Shown here piece after piece: positions 1-7,790 of a stretch of 35,526 nt of DNA; position 1 is the first letter of the stretch; every line of letters begins with the position of its first letter. The DNA lies in NCBI GenBank assembly GCA_947626515.1, contig CANQSL010000001.1, positions 1 to 35,526 of the forward strand, read 5' to 3'. The notes beneath the pieces are model-generated. The model had not been told where the DNA came from. It searched no databases and saw only the letters and a program-made list of their open reading frames with translations. The stretch comes from an uncultured Bacilli bacterium (GTDB taxonomy: Bacteria; Bacillota_I; Bacilli_A; RF39; UBA660). The position numbers were made by a program, and so were the translations under genes.

Positions 1-14
1 TAATCAATTCCCTC

Positions 15-73
15 ATGTAACATTTTTACTTAAAATTCATTTTATTTGATGTAACATTTTTATTTAAAAATCA
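15..73. repeat. Imperfect 25-bp direct repeat pair at left edge
   Basis: Two copies of ATGTAACATTTTTAYTTAAAAWTCA occupy 15-39 and 49-73, differing at two positions, with starts 34 bp apart. They lie just upstream of the first promoter. Spaced repeats of this kind occur as transposase-binding sites at the ends of some insertion sequences (for example the IS21 family) and as operators. No transposase is visible because the window starts here, so which one applies is open. Confidence 0.6.
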
Positions 74-103
74 CACATTATATTTAAAAAAAGCAATAAA
101 AAC

Positions 104-131
104 TTGACAAATTAATAAAATATGGTATAAT
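104..131 (+). promoter_or_regulatory. Sigma-A-type promoter of the first gene
   Basis: A perfect -35 TTGACA (104-109) and a perfect -10 TATAAT (126-131) are separated by 16 bp. The -10 is preceded by TGG, giving an extended -10. The start codon is 30 bp downstream behind an AAAAAGGGGGA ribosome site. Confidence 0.85.
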
Positions 132-161
132 TTATCTACTTTTTCAAAAAGGGGGATTTTT

Positions 162-1196
162 ATGGAAAGAGTGATAATTAAAAAGGAAAACGGTATAGTA
201 ACTAAATCTATACGTACATCTCAATTATCAAATAAAGCAAATTTAATAAATAATGAAAAATGTTTTAAAAATATTATAAATTATGATAATAATTATACAA
301 AAGAAGATTTTGCTAAAGCAAAAAAACTTATTTATACAATGATGAAAGAAATAAATCAATCTGGATATGGTCAAACAATAATAAACAAATTATTTGAAAT
401 TTTAAAAGTTGCTTCATCTAAAGAAGACTTAGTGGATATTCTTAAATATATAAATGAGGCATACACACAGATCATAATAACTAAAAAAACACCTAAAAAT
501 GGTCCATATATAGATATAAGAGATAGAATTAATTTTGATGACATGCTTGAAAATCACTTTGATATAATTATTTCTATAGCTATTAAAAAAATTGTTCTTT
601 CATATTATTTAAAAACTATTTTAGATTTAGGGAAAGATAAAATAAATAAGTTAGAACGTGAAAAAGTAAATGGAAAAGATATTTCTGAAATGTTATTAGA
701 AATTGGCGAAACTTTTAGTAATGAAGATAAAAATGGTATTAAAAATTTATCTTTAATGGTTTTTTCAGATTTAATAGATATTACTTTTGATCAAATGCAA
801 GTTCATTTATGTTGGGAAAACTGTAAAAATGCAACTGTAGGAAATTGTAGAAAAATACTGGAAGGCATAGAACATAACATAGAAGAATATGATTTTATTA
901 CAGATGGATATCAATTATGTAAGCCTGGTACTGAAAAAATAAATAAATTTATAGTTTCTAATTGTCTAAATTATGAAGAAGAAAAACGCAAACCTTTAAC
1001 ATTTGCACAAAAAGAAGAAATTAAAAAAATTAAAGATAGCATAAAAACTACATATTTTAATACTGAATCTATTGAAGAAGCTCACTTAATTCAAGATGAA
1101 TTAATTAATTCTAAAAGAATTAGAAATATTAGAGGAAGTAGACCTAATCCAGAATACATAAAACGTTTAAAAATAAAAAAAGAATTAGATATTTAA
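162..1196 (+). CDS. Hypothetical protein with a C-terminal Cys cluster
   Basis: I do not recognise this 344-aa protein. It has no signal peptide or membrane segment and is Lys/Glu/Asn rich, so it is probably cytosolic. The N-terminal 200 residues look helical. Five cysteines fall within about 52 residues (near 217, 221, 229, 253 and 268), beginning HLCWENC, which could bind a metal; this is inference. The ATG has a good ribosome site (AAAAAGGGGGA) and sits behind a consensus promoter, so the gene is probably well expressed and monocistronic. It ends at a hairpin shared with the convergent gene. A nearly identical 19-20-bp sequence lies on each side of the gene. Confidence 0.75.
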   Translation: MERVIIKKENGIVTKSIRTSQLSNKANLINNEKCFKNIINYDNNYTKEDFAKAKKLIYTMMKEINQSGYGQTIINKLFEILKVASSKEDLVDILKYINEAYTQIIITKKTPKNGPYIDIRDRINFDDMLENHFDIIISIAIKKIVLSYYLKTILDLGKDKINKLEREKVNGKDISEMLLEIGETFSNEDKNGIKNLSLMVFSDLIDITFDQMQVHLCWENCKNATVGNCRKILEGIEHNIEEYDFITDGYQLCKPGTEKINKFIVSNCLNYEEEKRKPLTFAQKEEIKKIKDSIKTTYFNTESIEEAHLIQDELINSKRIRNIRGSRPNPEYIKRLKIKKELDI

Positions 1197-1219
1197 AAAA
1201 TCACACATTGTGATTTTTT
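1195..1219. terminator. Bidirectional terminator between convergent genes
   Basis: AAAAAATCACA-CAT-TGTGATTTTTT forms an 11-bp stem with a 3-nt loop and T-runs on both strands. It starts inside the stop codon of the plus-strand gene and reaches the stop codon of the minus-strand gene, so it can end both transcripts. Confidence 0.8.
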
Positions 1220-2339
1220 ATTTTTTTTTACCCATTTTATCCTCAATAATGCAATCTAAATCTCTAGCAAACATTTCATACCCAGTTTCTTCATTAATTA
1301 CAGCATCATATAATTTTTGAAAATCTTTTAATACTCTTAAATAATCACTGCCAAAAATATTTTCAAATTCATCGTCATAATAATCCCCATATGTCGATAG
1401 CATAAACCATTTCAAAATATCTTTACCTGCATATTTTATCAATTTGGCAGCTTTTTTTTCATCTATGCCAACCACATCCAAAGGTGCTTGTTCAATTTTT
1501 TCTAAATATTTACCTAAATCCAAGGTTACATCATTTCTCGACATAATTATTATATTAGCAAGAACTTCTGTAAATGCTTCTTCTAATCCATCACTATTCT
1601 CTAATTTCTCATGAATATTTAAAAGTTCCTGTTTTTTCGTTTTTTCCTTATCATAAAAACTAATATCAGAAACCACTGCAATATCAGTATCACCTACAAA
1701 GTTATCTTTTATAACATTAGAATCAAAAGCTTTAGTATTTAATATCTCACTAAGTTCAAGAATATATTTATCTATATCAGTAATATTTAATTTTAGATCT
1801 AAATTTAAAAATTCATTATAATTCTTTGTTTCATTATTATATGCAATAACTGATATAGTACCATCTTTATTAATTCTAGATTTTATAGGTATAAACTTTC
1901 CAAATTCATTTGCATATGGTTTTTTTAATACATCGACTAAAGCCTTTCTATATTCATCCAAATTATGTTCTTTTCGATTATTTTCTTGTTCTTCAAAAGG
2001 ACTTGTAACTTTTCCCCCTTCAATCATAATACTTCTATTTAAATGAAGCAATTCATGAACTATAGATAAAGCTATATTAAGTTGTATTCTTTTAGCACTA
2101 TTAGAAAGAGAATACTTTTTTAGAAAATTTTGTATATATGTTTCATTTATATAAATATTTCCTTCTTGTGGCTCATACTTTGCTATAACTTTTTCTTCCA
2201 TATTTTTTACTTGTATAGGTATTTTAAATAAATGTTCATAAGCTTCTGGATTAATATCTAGCAGTTTTAAAAAATTATTTATGCTAGTTTTAGCTAAATT
2301 GTATGAAATAGCAACTGTTTGTTTTTCTATTATATTCAT
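1218..2339 (-). CDS. Putative cytosolic zinc metallopeptidase-like protein (HExxH)
   Basis: This 373-aa protein carries HELLH at residues 95-99 inside a hydrophobic helix, the usual zinc-site layout of zincin peptidases. About 155 residues later the segment EEAFTEVLANI supplies Glu254 and Glu258, either of which could be the third ligand of a gluzincin-type site. There is no signal peptide or membrane segment, so it would act in the cytoplasm. The acidic, charged linker between the two motifs is not familiar to me. The gene lies 9 bp downstream of gmk on the same strand and probably shares its transcript. Activity is inferred from motifs only; it could also be an inactive structural relative. 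Confidence 0.6.
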   Translation of the reverse strand: MNIIEKQTVAISYNLAKTSINNFLKLLDINPEAYEHLFKIPIQVKNMEEKVIAKYEPQEGNIYINETYIQNFLKKYSLSNSAKRIQLNIALSIVHELLHLNRSIMIEGGKVTSPFEEQENNRKEHNLDEYRKALVDVLKKPYANEFGKFIPIKSRINKDGTISVIAYNNETKNYNEFLNLDLKLNITDIDKYILELSEILNTKAFDSNVIKDNFVGDTDIAVVSDISFYDKEKTKKQELLNIHEKLENSDGLEEAFTEVLANIIIMSRNDVTLDLGKYLEKIEQAPLDVVGIDEKKAAKLIKYAGKDILKWFMLSTYGDYYDDEFENIFGSDYLRVLKDFQKLYDAVINEETGYEMFARDLDCIIEDKMGKKK

Positions 2340-2348
2340 AGTACCTCA

Positions 2349-3023
2349 CTAAATTACAATATCATCATTTTTAAATTCTTTATCTATTAATCCTTCATGA
2401 ATAAACTCTTCTTTTGTATTTAAATAAATATCTTCTATTCTATCTACTCTACATTTTTCTGCTATTATTATAGATTTAACTTTTTCAACAGCATCTTCTA
2501 ATTTATCATTAACTACTATATAATTATATTTTTTATACTCATTTATTTCATTATAAGCAGTTTTAAATCTTTCTAATATTTTATCTTTAGTTTCTGTATC
2601 TCTTTTAATTAATCTTTCCTTTAACACTTCCATACTTGGTGGCATTATAAATATAAAAAGAGCCTCTTTGATTTTTTCTTTTACTTTTAAAGCACCCTGA
2701 ATATCTATATTTAAAATTACACTTGTTCCAGAATTAATTGTTTCATCTAATTTTAATTTTGGAGTACCATAATATTGATTATCATGTACAGTGGCATATT
2801 CTAAAAACTCATCATTTTTTATTGCTCTTTCAAATTCTTGTTTTGTTACAAAATAATAATCTTTACCTTCAACTTCATTTTTTCTAGGTTCTCTTGAAGT
2901 CATTGATATAGACATTTTTATATTTTTCATACCTTCAATAATTTTATTACAAATAGTATCTTTTCCAGCACCACTTGGACCAGAAATAACAATTAATAAA
3001 CCTTTTGACTTTTCTTTAATCAT
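2349..3023 (-). CDS. gmk: Guanylate kinase
   Basis: Guanylate kinase phosphorylates GMP or dGMP to the diphosphate with ATP, an essential cytosolic step of nucleotide supply. The P-loop GPSGAGKDT lies at residues 15-23, followed by the GMP-binding SREPRKNEVEGKDYYFV segment and the later lid region with LIKRDTETKDKI. At 224 aa it is slightly longer than the usual 190-210 aa, with an extra charged tail. The ATG is preceded by GGTGAT, a match to the anti-Shine-Dalgarno end. A TGGTATAAT extended -10 box (3041-3048, minus) lies close upstream. The following gene, a putative metallopeptidase, starts 9 bp after the stop and is likely cotranscribed. Confidence 0.95.
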   Translation of the reverse strand: MIKEKSKGLLIVISGPSGAGKDTICNKIIEGMKNIKMSISMTSREPRKNEVEGKDYYFVTKQEFERAIKNDEFLEYATVHDNQYYGTPKLKLDETINSGTSVILNIDIQGALKVKEKIKEALFIFIMPPSMEVLKERLIKRDTETKDKILERFKTAYNEINEYKKYNYIVVNDKLEDAVEKVKSIIIAEKCRVDRIEDIYLNTKEEFIHEGLIDKEFKNDDIVI

Positions 3024-3040
3024 TTTATCACCATAGTTCG

Positions 3041-3048
3041 ATTATACC
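3041..3048 (-). promoter_or_regulatory. Extended -10 promoter element of gmk
   Basis: On the minus strand TGGTATAAT combines a perfect -10 (3041-3046) with the TGn extension. No convincing -35 was found at 16-18 bp, which fits extended -10 promoters that depend less on the -35. Confidence 0.5.
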
Positions 3049-3076
3049 ATAATTTTTATTTCAAAATTTTAGAAAT

Positions 3077-3346
3077 TTATTTTCTTTTTAACCTTAAAGA
3101 CATATTATTTTCAATTTTTGGCATTTCTATATTAAATTTTTCCTTTACACTAGATATTTGCCTATCTATATCTTTATCTCTTTTTTGACTAAAAAATTCT
3201 TTGACCTTATTAGAAGAGACAACAAATGGTCTTTTAATTCTTTCATCACATTCTTTAGTTTCTCCTAATTCATTTATATTCATTACTAACGGATATTCGC
3301 AACTTATTGCCAATACATCTTCTTCTATTTCGTTTTGTTCGTTCAT
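3077..3346 (-). CDS. Small hypothetical protein (89 aa)
   Basis: I do not recognise this protein. It is real by its signals: a strong AAGGAGG ribosome site upstream of the ATG and a TATAAT box at 3369-3374 on the minus strand. The N-terminal half is acidic with two cysteines; the C-terminal half is basic and probably helical, ending RLKRK. No membrane segment is present. It lies 53 bp upstream of gmk on the same strand and is divergent from the muramidase gene. The position beside gmk made me consider RNA polymerase omega, but the sequence shows no omega motifs. Confidence 0.7.
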   Translation of the reverse strand: MNEQNEIEEDVLAISCEYPLVMNINELGETKECDERIKRPFVVSSNKVKEFFSQKRDKDIDRQISSVKEKFNIEMPKIENNMSLRLKRK

Positions 3347-3427
3347 AAATAATATCCTCCTTAAATATATTATAACCTATTATTGTTTAAAAGAAAATAA
3401 TATGATATACTTCATTTAAGGTGAAAT

Positions 3428-4636
3428 ATGAAAAATAGAAAAATTATAATAATATTAATTTTATCTTTAATCATTCTAAGCGGAACAATTTATTCCCTGT
3501 ATAAATATTACCAATATTTAAAAATTAAAAATGCTAAAATAGAAATTGTATTGAAAGACGATTTAACGTTAAAATTTTATGATAATAAAAAAGTATCCGA
3601 TTTTATATTATCAATTAACGGAAAAATATTAAATGATTATAAAATAGATTCTACTAGACTTGGAGAAAAAGTTATAAAATTTCAATTTATAAATGATGAA
3701 AATATTAAATTAAATTATGAATTTACTATAAATGTTATAGATGACGTTCCTCCTTTAATTTGGTTAAATGACACATATTCTATTTCTAAAAATAGTGATA
3801 TTGATTTAGTTGAAAATATACTATGTGGTGATAACTATGATAACAATCCAAAATGCTTTATTGAAGGAGATTATAATTTAGATGAAACAGGGAAGTACCC
3901 TTTAATATTTAAAGCAATAGATAATTCAAATAACGTAGCATCAAAAGAATTTATATTAAATGTATATGAACCAGACGGAACATCTTCAAATAATTATACA
4001 AGTAAAAAAATAGAGTTTAGTGAAGTTATAGAAAATTACAAAACAGAAAATACAAAAATAGGTTTAGATATTTCGGAATGGCAGGGTGATGTTGATTATG
4101 AAAAACTTAAAAATGCTGGAGTTGAATTTGTAATATTAAGAGTTGGAAGAACAAAAGGAATTAACGGTATATCTGTAATTGATGATAAATTCATTCAAAA
4201 TATCACAAATGCCAATAAAGTTGGAATAGATGTTGGACTGTATTACTATTCATATGCAAATTCTATAGCAAAAGCTAGAGAAGAAGCAGAATGGGTCATA
4301 AAACAAATAAAAGACTACAAAGTAGATTTACCAATTGCATTTGATTGGGAAGAATGGTCAAATTTTAATAAATATAATTTAAGTTTCTTTAATTTAACTA
4401 ACGTTGCAAATGAATTTATTAAAACAATTGAAAATGCTGGATATAAAGGAATGTTGTACAGCAGTAAAACATATTTGGAAAATATGTGGTTAAAAACCGA
4501 TAACATTACATGGTTGGCTCATTATACAGATAAAACTACATATAAAGGAGATTATTTATTATGGCAATTATGCAATACTGGAAGAGTAGATGGCATATAT
4601 GGAGATGTAGATATTAATGTTATGTATTTAAATTAA
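3428..4636 (+). CDS. Membrane-anchored GH25 muramidase with Ig-like spacer
   Basis: The C-terminal half is a glycoside hydrolase family 25 domain, which cleaves the MurNAc-GlcNAc bond of peptidoglycan. It starts at IGLDISEWQGD (Asp214), carries the DWE catalytic pair at Asp306 and Glu308, and ends with DVDINVMYLN. Residues 6-28 form a membrane anchor placing the rest outside the cell. Residues about 35-185 look like one or two immunoglobulin-like domains of the DUF5011/HYR type, with two cysteines that may pair. The order anchor, Ig spacer, enzyme parallels the CE4 deacetylase at 31878. The ATG has an AAGGTGA ribosome site. It is monocistronic, divergent from the small gene upstream and convergent with the AI-2E-family gene. 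Confidence 0.9.
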   Translation: MKNRKIIIILILSLIILSGTIYSLYKYYQYLKIKNAKIEIVLKDDLTLKFYDNKKVSDFILSINGKILNDYKIDSTRLGEKVIKFQFINDENIKLNYEFTINVIDDVPPLIWLNDTYSISKNSDIDLVENILCGDNYDNNPKCFIEGDYNLDETGKYPLIFKAIDNSNNVASKEFILNVYEPDGTSSNNYTSKKIEFSEVIENYKTENTKIGLDISEWQGDVDYEKLKNAGVEFVILRVGRTKGINGISVIDDKFIQNITNANKVGIDVGLYYYSYANSIAKAREEAEWVIKQIKDYKVDLPIAFDWEEWSNFNKYNLSFFNLTNVANEFIKTIENAGYKGMLYSSKTYLENMWLKTDNITWLAHYTDKTTYKGDYLLWQLCNTGRVDGIYGDVDINVMYLN

Positions 4637-4664
4637 AAAGAATCAATATTTGACTCTTTTTTTT
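4636..4664. terminator. Bidirectional terminator after the muramidase gene
   Basis: AAAAGAATCA-ATATT-TGACTCTTTTTTTT makes a 10-bp stem with one mismatch followed by a T-run. It sits between the two convergent stop codons; the A-run gives a weaker T-tract for the minus strand. Confidence 0.65.
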
Positions 4665-5755
4665 ACATCTTCTTTTATTAGTGCATATACTATACTTGCT
4701 ATTGGAAGGCCAATCAACATACCCAAAACTCCAAATAAACTACCACCCACAGTTACTGCAAGTAATGTTAAAAGAGGAGAAAGACCTACTGATTTGCCAA
4801 CAACTTTTGGATAAATAAAATTGCCTTCTATTTGTTGAATAACTAAAAATAATATTATAAATACTACTGCTCGTGTAGGGCTAGTAACTGCAATCAAAAT
4901 AGCTCCAATAACCATAGCAATTAATGCTCCAAATATTGGTATTAATGCTGTAATCGCTGTTAAAACACTTATTATTAATGCATAAGGGAATCTAAATACT
5001 GTTAATACTACAAAGAAAATTCCACCAAGTATCGCAGCTTCAACACATTGTCCAGAAATAAATTTAGAAAATGTTTTATTTGTAAGATCTGCAATTTCTA
5101 ATATTTTTTTTGATTGTTTTCTGTTTAAATACGCATTCATTACTTTTTTTATATTATTAGATAAATATTCTTTTTGACTCAACATATATACTGCAAAAAC
5201 TAATCCAGTAAATAAAGTTATTACACTTGATATAACAGTACCAATAAAATCAACAGCCCCATTAACTATGTAATTTAAAACCTTTACTATAATTGTATCT
5301 ATATTTGCATTTTGTTGGAATACATCTTTAAACCTACTTTGAATTTCTGGAACATTTTTCAATAAGTTAAGAATACTTTCTTCAATATTCTTTATAAAAG
5401 AAGGAATATTTGATATTAATAATTGAATATTTTCAATTAACTCTGGAATAAGTAAGAATGATATAAATAATATAATTGCAAACAATATAACTAATGAAAT
5501 TATAATAGCTATAATTCTTACAGAAATTTTACTAGCTTTGTTTTTCTTATATTTTTTTAAAAAATTTTCTATTTTTGTCATAGGAATATTCAATATAAAA
5601 GCAAGAACAACACCTAAGATAAATGGGAATAATACATCAATTATCTTTAATAAAAAATTAATAACTATTTTTAAATTATTTATACCACAATAGACTAAAA
5701 TGCCAACTGTAATAATTATTATCAATCTTTTTAGTTCATCATTATTTTTCATCAT
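4643..5755 (-). CDS. AI-2E family (PerM/UPF0118) membrane transporter
   Basis: This 370-aa protein has the family layout: an N-terminal pair of membrane segments ending in PFILGVVLAFILNIPM, a soluble helical stretch near residues 110-150, then several hydrophobic helices with the family-typical QIEGNFIYPKVVGKSVGLSP segment and a GMLIGLPIASIVYAL end. Members are linked to autoinducer-2 export or sodium/proton exchange; substrates are mostly unassigned, so none is claimed. The ATG chosen has an AAAGGA site and overlaps the end of the upstream transferase gene by 14 bp, so the two are probably translationally coupled. It is the last gene of the minus-strand Gtr-like group. Confidence 0.9.
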   Translation of the reverse strand: MMKNNDELKRLIIIITVGILVYCGINNLKIVINFLLKIIDVLFPFILGVVLAFILNIPMTKIENFLKKYKKNKASKISVRIIAIIISLVILFAIILFISFLLIPELIENIQLLISNIPSFIKNIEESILNLLKNVPEIQSRFKDVFQQNANIDTIIVKVLNYIVNGAVDFIGTVISSVITLFTGLVFAVYMLSQKEYLSNNIKKVMNAYLNRKQSKKILEIADLTNKTFSKFISGQCVEAAILGGIFFVVLTVFRFPYALIISVLTAITALIPIFGALIAMVIGAILIAVTSPTRAVVFIILFLVIQQIEGNFIYPKVVGKSVGLSPLLTLLAVTVGGSLFGVLGMLIGLPIASIVYALIKEDVKKRVKY

Positions 5756-6692
5756 CTGTTGTCCTTTCTATAAAGTATTTTGGTCTATTCTTTACCTCGT
5801 TATAAATTTTTCCAATGTATTCTCCTAAAATTCCTAAAAACAACATTTGTATACCACCAATTAACCATATTGAAATTGTAATAAATGTCCATCCAGGAAC
5901 AGTATGACCAGTAAATTTAACAATTAATGTATATACCATAATCATAAAACTAAAAATTGATACTATGAAACCGATTAAAGTTATTATACTTAATGGTTTT
6001 ACGGAAAAACTAGTTACACCATTCATTGCCAAATTAAACATTTTTTTTAAGGAATATTTTGACTTACCTGCAATTCTTTTATTTCTTTCATAGTACACAA
6101 TACTTGAATTTAAACCAATTTCACGAACAACACCTCTTATAAATAAATTCGATTCTTTATATTCTAGTAAATAAGTTAAAGCTTTATTACTAAGCAATCT
6201 ATAATCCGCGTGATTATAGATTGTATTAGCTCCCAAGACATTCATTATCTTATAAAAGAATTGTGCTGTAAATCTTTTTAAAAATCCATCATTTTCCCTA
6301 GAATCTCTGACTCCATATACTATTTCATAGCCTTTATAGTAATCATCCACCATTTTATCTATAGCATCTATATCATCTTGTAAATCTGCATCTATACTTA
6401 TACACATATCACACTTATCGCATACATATTCAAGTCCTGCCAGTAAAGCATTTTGATGTCCTTTGTTTTTAGAAAGCTTTATACCTTTATAAATACTATC
6501 TTTATTAGATAAATCCTTTATTATACTCCAAGTTTTATCTAAAGAACCATCATCGATAAATAATACTTTACTATCCTTGCTTATTTTTTTAGATTTTATT
6601 AATTGATTTATTTTATTCTTAAACTCTTTAGAAGAATCCTTTAAAGCTTCCTCTTCATTATAGCAAGGCACAATAATATACAAAGTCTCCAT
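5742..6692 (-). CDS. GtrB/DPM1-like GT2 polyprenyl-phosphate glycosyltransferase
   Basis: The N-terminal GT2 domain begins METLYIIVPCYNEEE and has the metal-binding SIDADLQDD motif near residue 95. Two membrane segments follow near residues 230 and 265, ending in the EYIGKIYNEVKNRPKYF tail typical of GtrB, CsbB and ArnC-type enzymes. These transfer a sugar from a nucleotide donor to undecaprenyl phosphate on the inner membrane face. The ORF track starts at a TTG; the ATG used here is nine codons later, 10 bp after the upstream stop, and gives the usual N-terminus. With the adjacent GtrA domain and the GT-C-like protein it forms a three-component lipid-linked sugar module. The sugar cannot be told from sequence. 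Confidence 0.9.
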   Translation of the reverse strand: METLYIIVPCYNEEEALKDSSKEFKNKINQLIKSKKISKDSKVLFIDDGSLDKTWSIIKDLSNKDSIYKGIKLSKNKGHQNALLAGLEYVCDKCDMCISIDADLQDDIDAIDKMVDDYYKGYEIVYGVRDSRENDGFLKRFTAQFFYKIMNVLGANTIYNHADYRLLSNKALTYLLEYKESNLFIRGVVREIGLNSSIVYYERNKRIAGKSKYSLKKMFNLAMNGVTSFSVKPLSIITLIGFIVSIFSFMIMVYTLIVKFTGHTVPGWTFITISIWLIGGIQMLFLGILGEYIGKIYNEVKNRPKYFIERTTDDEK

Positions 6693-6702
6693 AATGTCAT
6701 CT

Positions 6703-7716
6703 CTACTTTCTAAATACAAATAGTTTACTAATTATATAATTCCCAATTGTTACTATAACTTGAGAAATAATTTTACCTATTTTATCATTCAAATGTAACA
6801 CTGTAACAATAATAAACATAGTTAACATATCTAGCAATAAAGTAATTACTCTAGACCCTACAAAACTTGTTGCTTCTTTTATTTTATTTGGATTTTTACT
6901 TTTAAAGACAAAAACTCTATTAGTAAAATACGCAAAAGCGACCGCCAATATCCAAGATATTATATTAGCGCACTGTAATTCTATTGCAATATTTGGGTTT
7001 AAAAAAGTTAATACACAAAAATAATAGACAGCTAAAGCCACAACTGTTGTCAAAAATCCAACTATTAAATAATTCCATAACTCTTCATTTTTGTGATATA
7101 TTCCCCATCCCCAATTCCAAAATCTTTTAAATATATTTGGTTTATATAATGTATAATCGATTAATTTATTTTTTTTAACTATATATGATTTTTTAGCTAT
7201 ATCTAGTAAAGGTTTATCTGATATTTCATCATCACTATACATTTCTTCAATAATATAGTTTTTATATTGTTTGTTAATAAGTCTTAATTTTTCAACATCA
7301 TGACAATTTTTACCTTTTATTATTCCAGTTTTTTTATTAATATTAGTTGCAAACAAATCTAATATTTTATATTTTTCTTTAATAGGTTTTAACAAAAATT
7401 CTGGACTCGCTGATGCAATAATATCATTTTTATGACTTTTTTTATTAATAAAAAATTGTTTTATTTTATTTTCTTTTTTTGTCCAAAATTCATTAACTAA
7501 TTCATCAATATTATCAAAATATTTTACAATACTAAAAAAGTATTCCTTCATTTCCTCTTTTTCAATTAATTTAGTTTTATATTTAAAATAATAAAATGCC
7601 ATTTTTGGTAATCTAAAAAATAATTTTTTCTTTTTGCTCATTAAAAATTTAATAAAATCTATTGAAGAATCTCCATCGTATATAGTTTTATCAAAATCAT
7701 ATACATATACTTTCAT
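6703..7716 (-). CDS. HAD-family phosphatase fused to a GtrA-like flippase
   Basis: Residues 1-195 are a HAD-IB (phosphoserine-phosphatase-like) hydrolase: DFDKT with Asp7 and Asp9, the ASASPE motif, and SDDEISDKPLLD as motif IV. Residues about 212-337 are a GtrA domain with four membrane segments, from WNYLIVGFLTTVVALAVYYF to the SKLFVFRK end. GtrA proteins are thought to flip undecaprenyl-phosphate sugars across the membrane. Joining the two suggests dephosphorylation of a lipid- or sugar-phosphate at the membrane, but that is inference. The ATG at 7716 is chosen over the tracked TTG because GAGGAAG lies 6 bp before it. The GtrB-like gene follows 10 bp downstream. Confidence 0.88.
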   Translation of the reverse strand: MKVYVYDFDKTIYDGDSSIDFIKFLMSKKKKLFFRLPKMAFYYFKYKTKLIEKEEMKEYFFSIVKYFDNIDELVNEFWTKKENKIKQFFINKKSHKNDIIASASPEFLLKPIKEKYKILDLFATNINKKTGIIKGKNCHDVEKLRLINKQYKNYIIEEMYSDDEISDKPLLDIAKKSYIVKKNKLIDYTLYKPNIFKRFWNWGWGIYHKNEELWNYLIVGFLTTVVALAVYYFCVLTFLNPNIAIELQCANIISWILAVAFAYFTNRVFVFKSKNPNKIKEATSFVGSRVITLLLDMLTMFIIVTVLHLNDKIGKIISQVIVTIGNYIISKLFVFRK

Positions 7717-7766
7717 ATTACACTTCCTCATCAATAGTATAACATAATATAATACCTAAAAATACT

Positions 7767-7790
7767 AAAAAAACTATCAATTACTGATAA
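7767..7790 (-). terminator. Possible terminator of the GT-C gene
   Basis: On the minus strand TATCA-GTAAT-TGATA followed by seven T residues overlaps the end of the GT-C gene. The stem is only 5-6 bp, so it is probably leaky and would let some transcription reach the HAD-GtrA gene. Confidence 0.45.
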
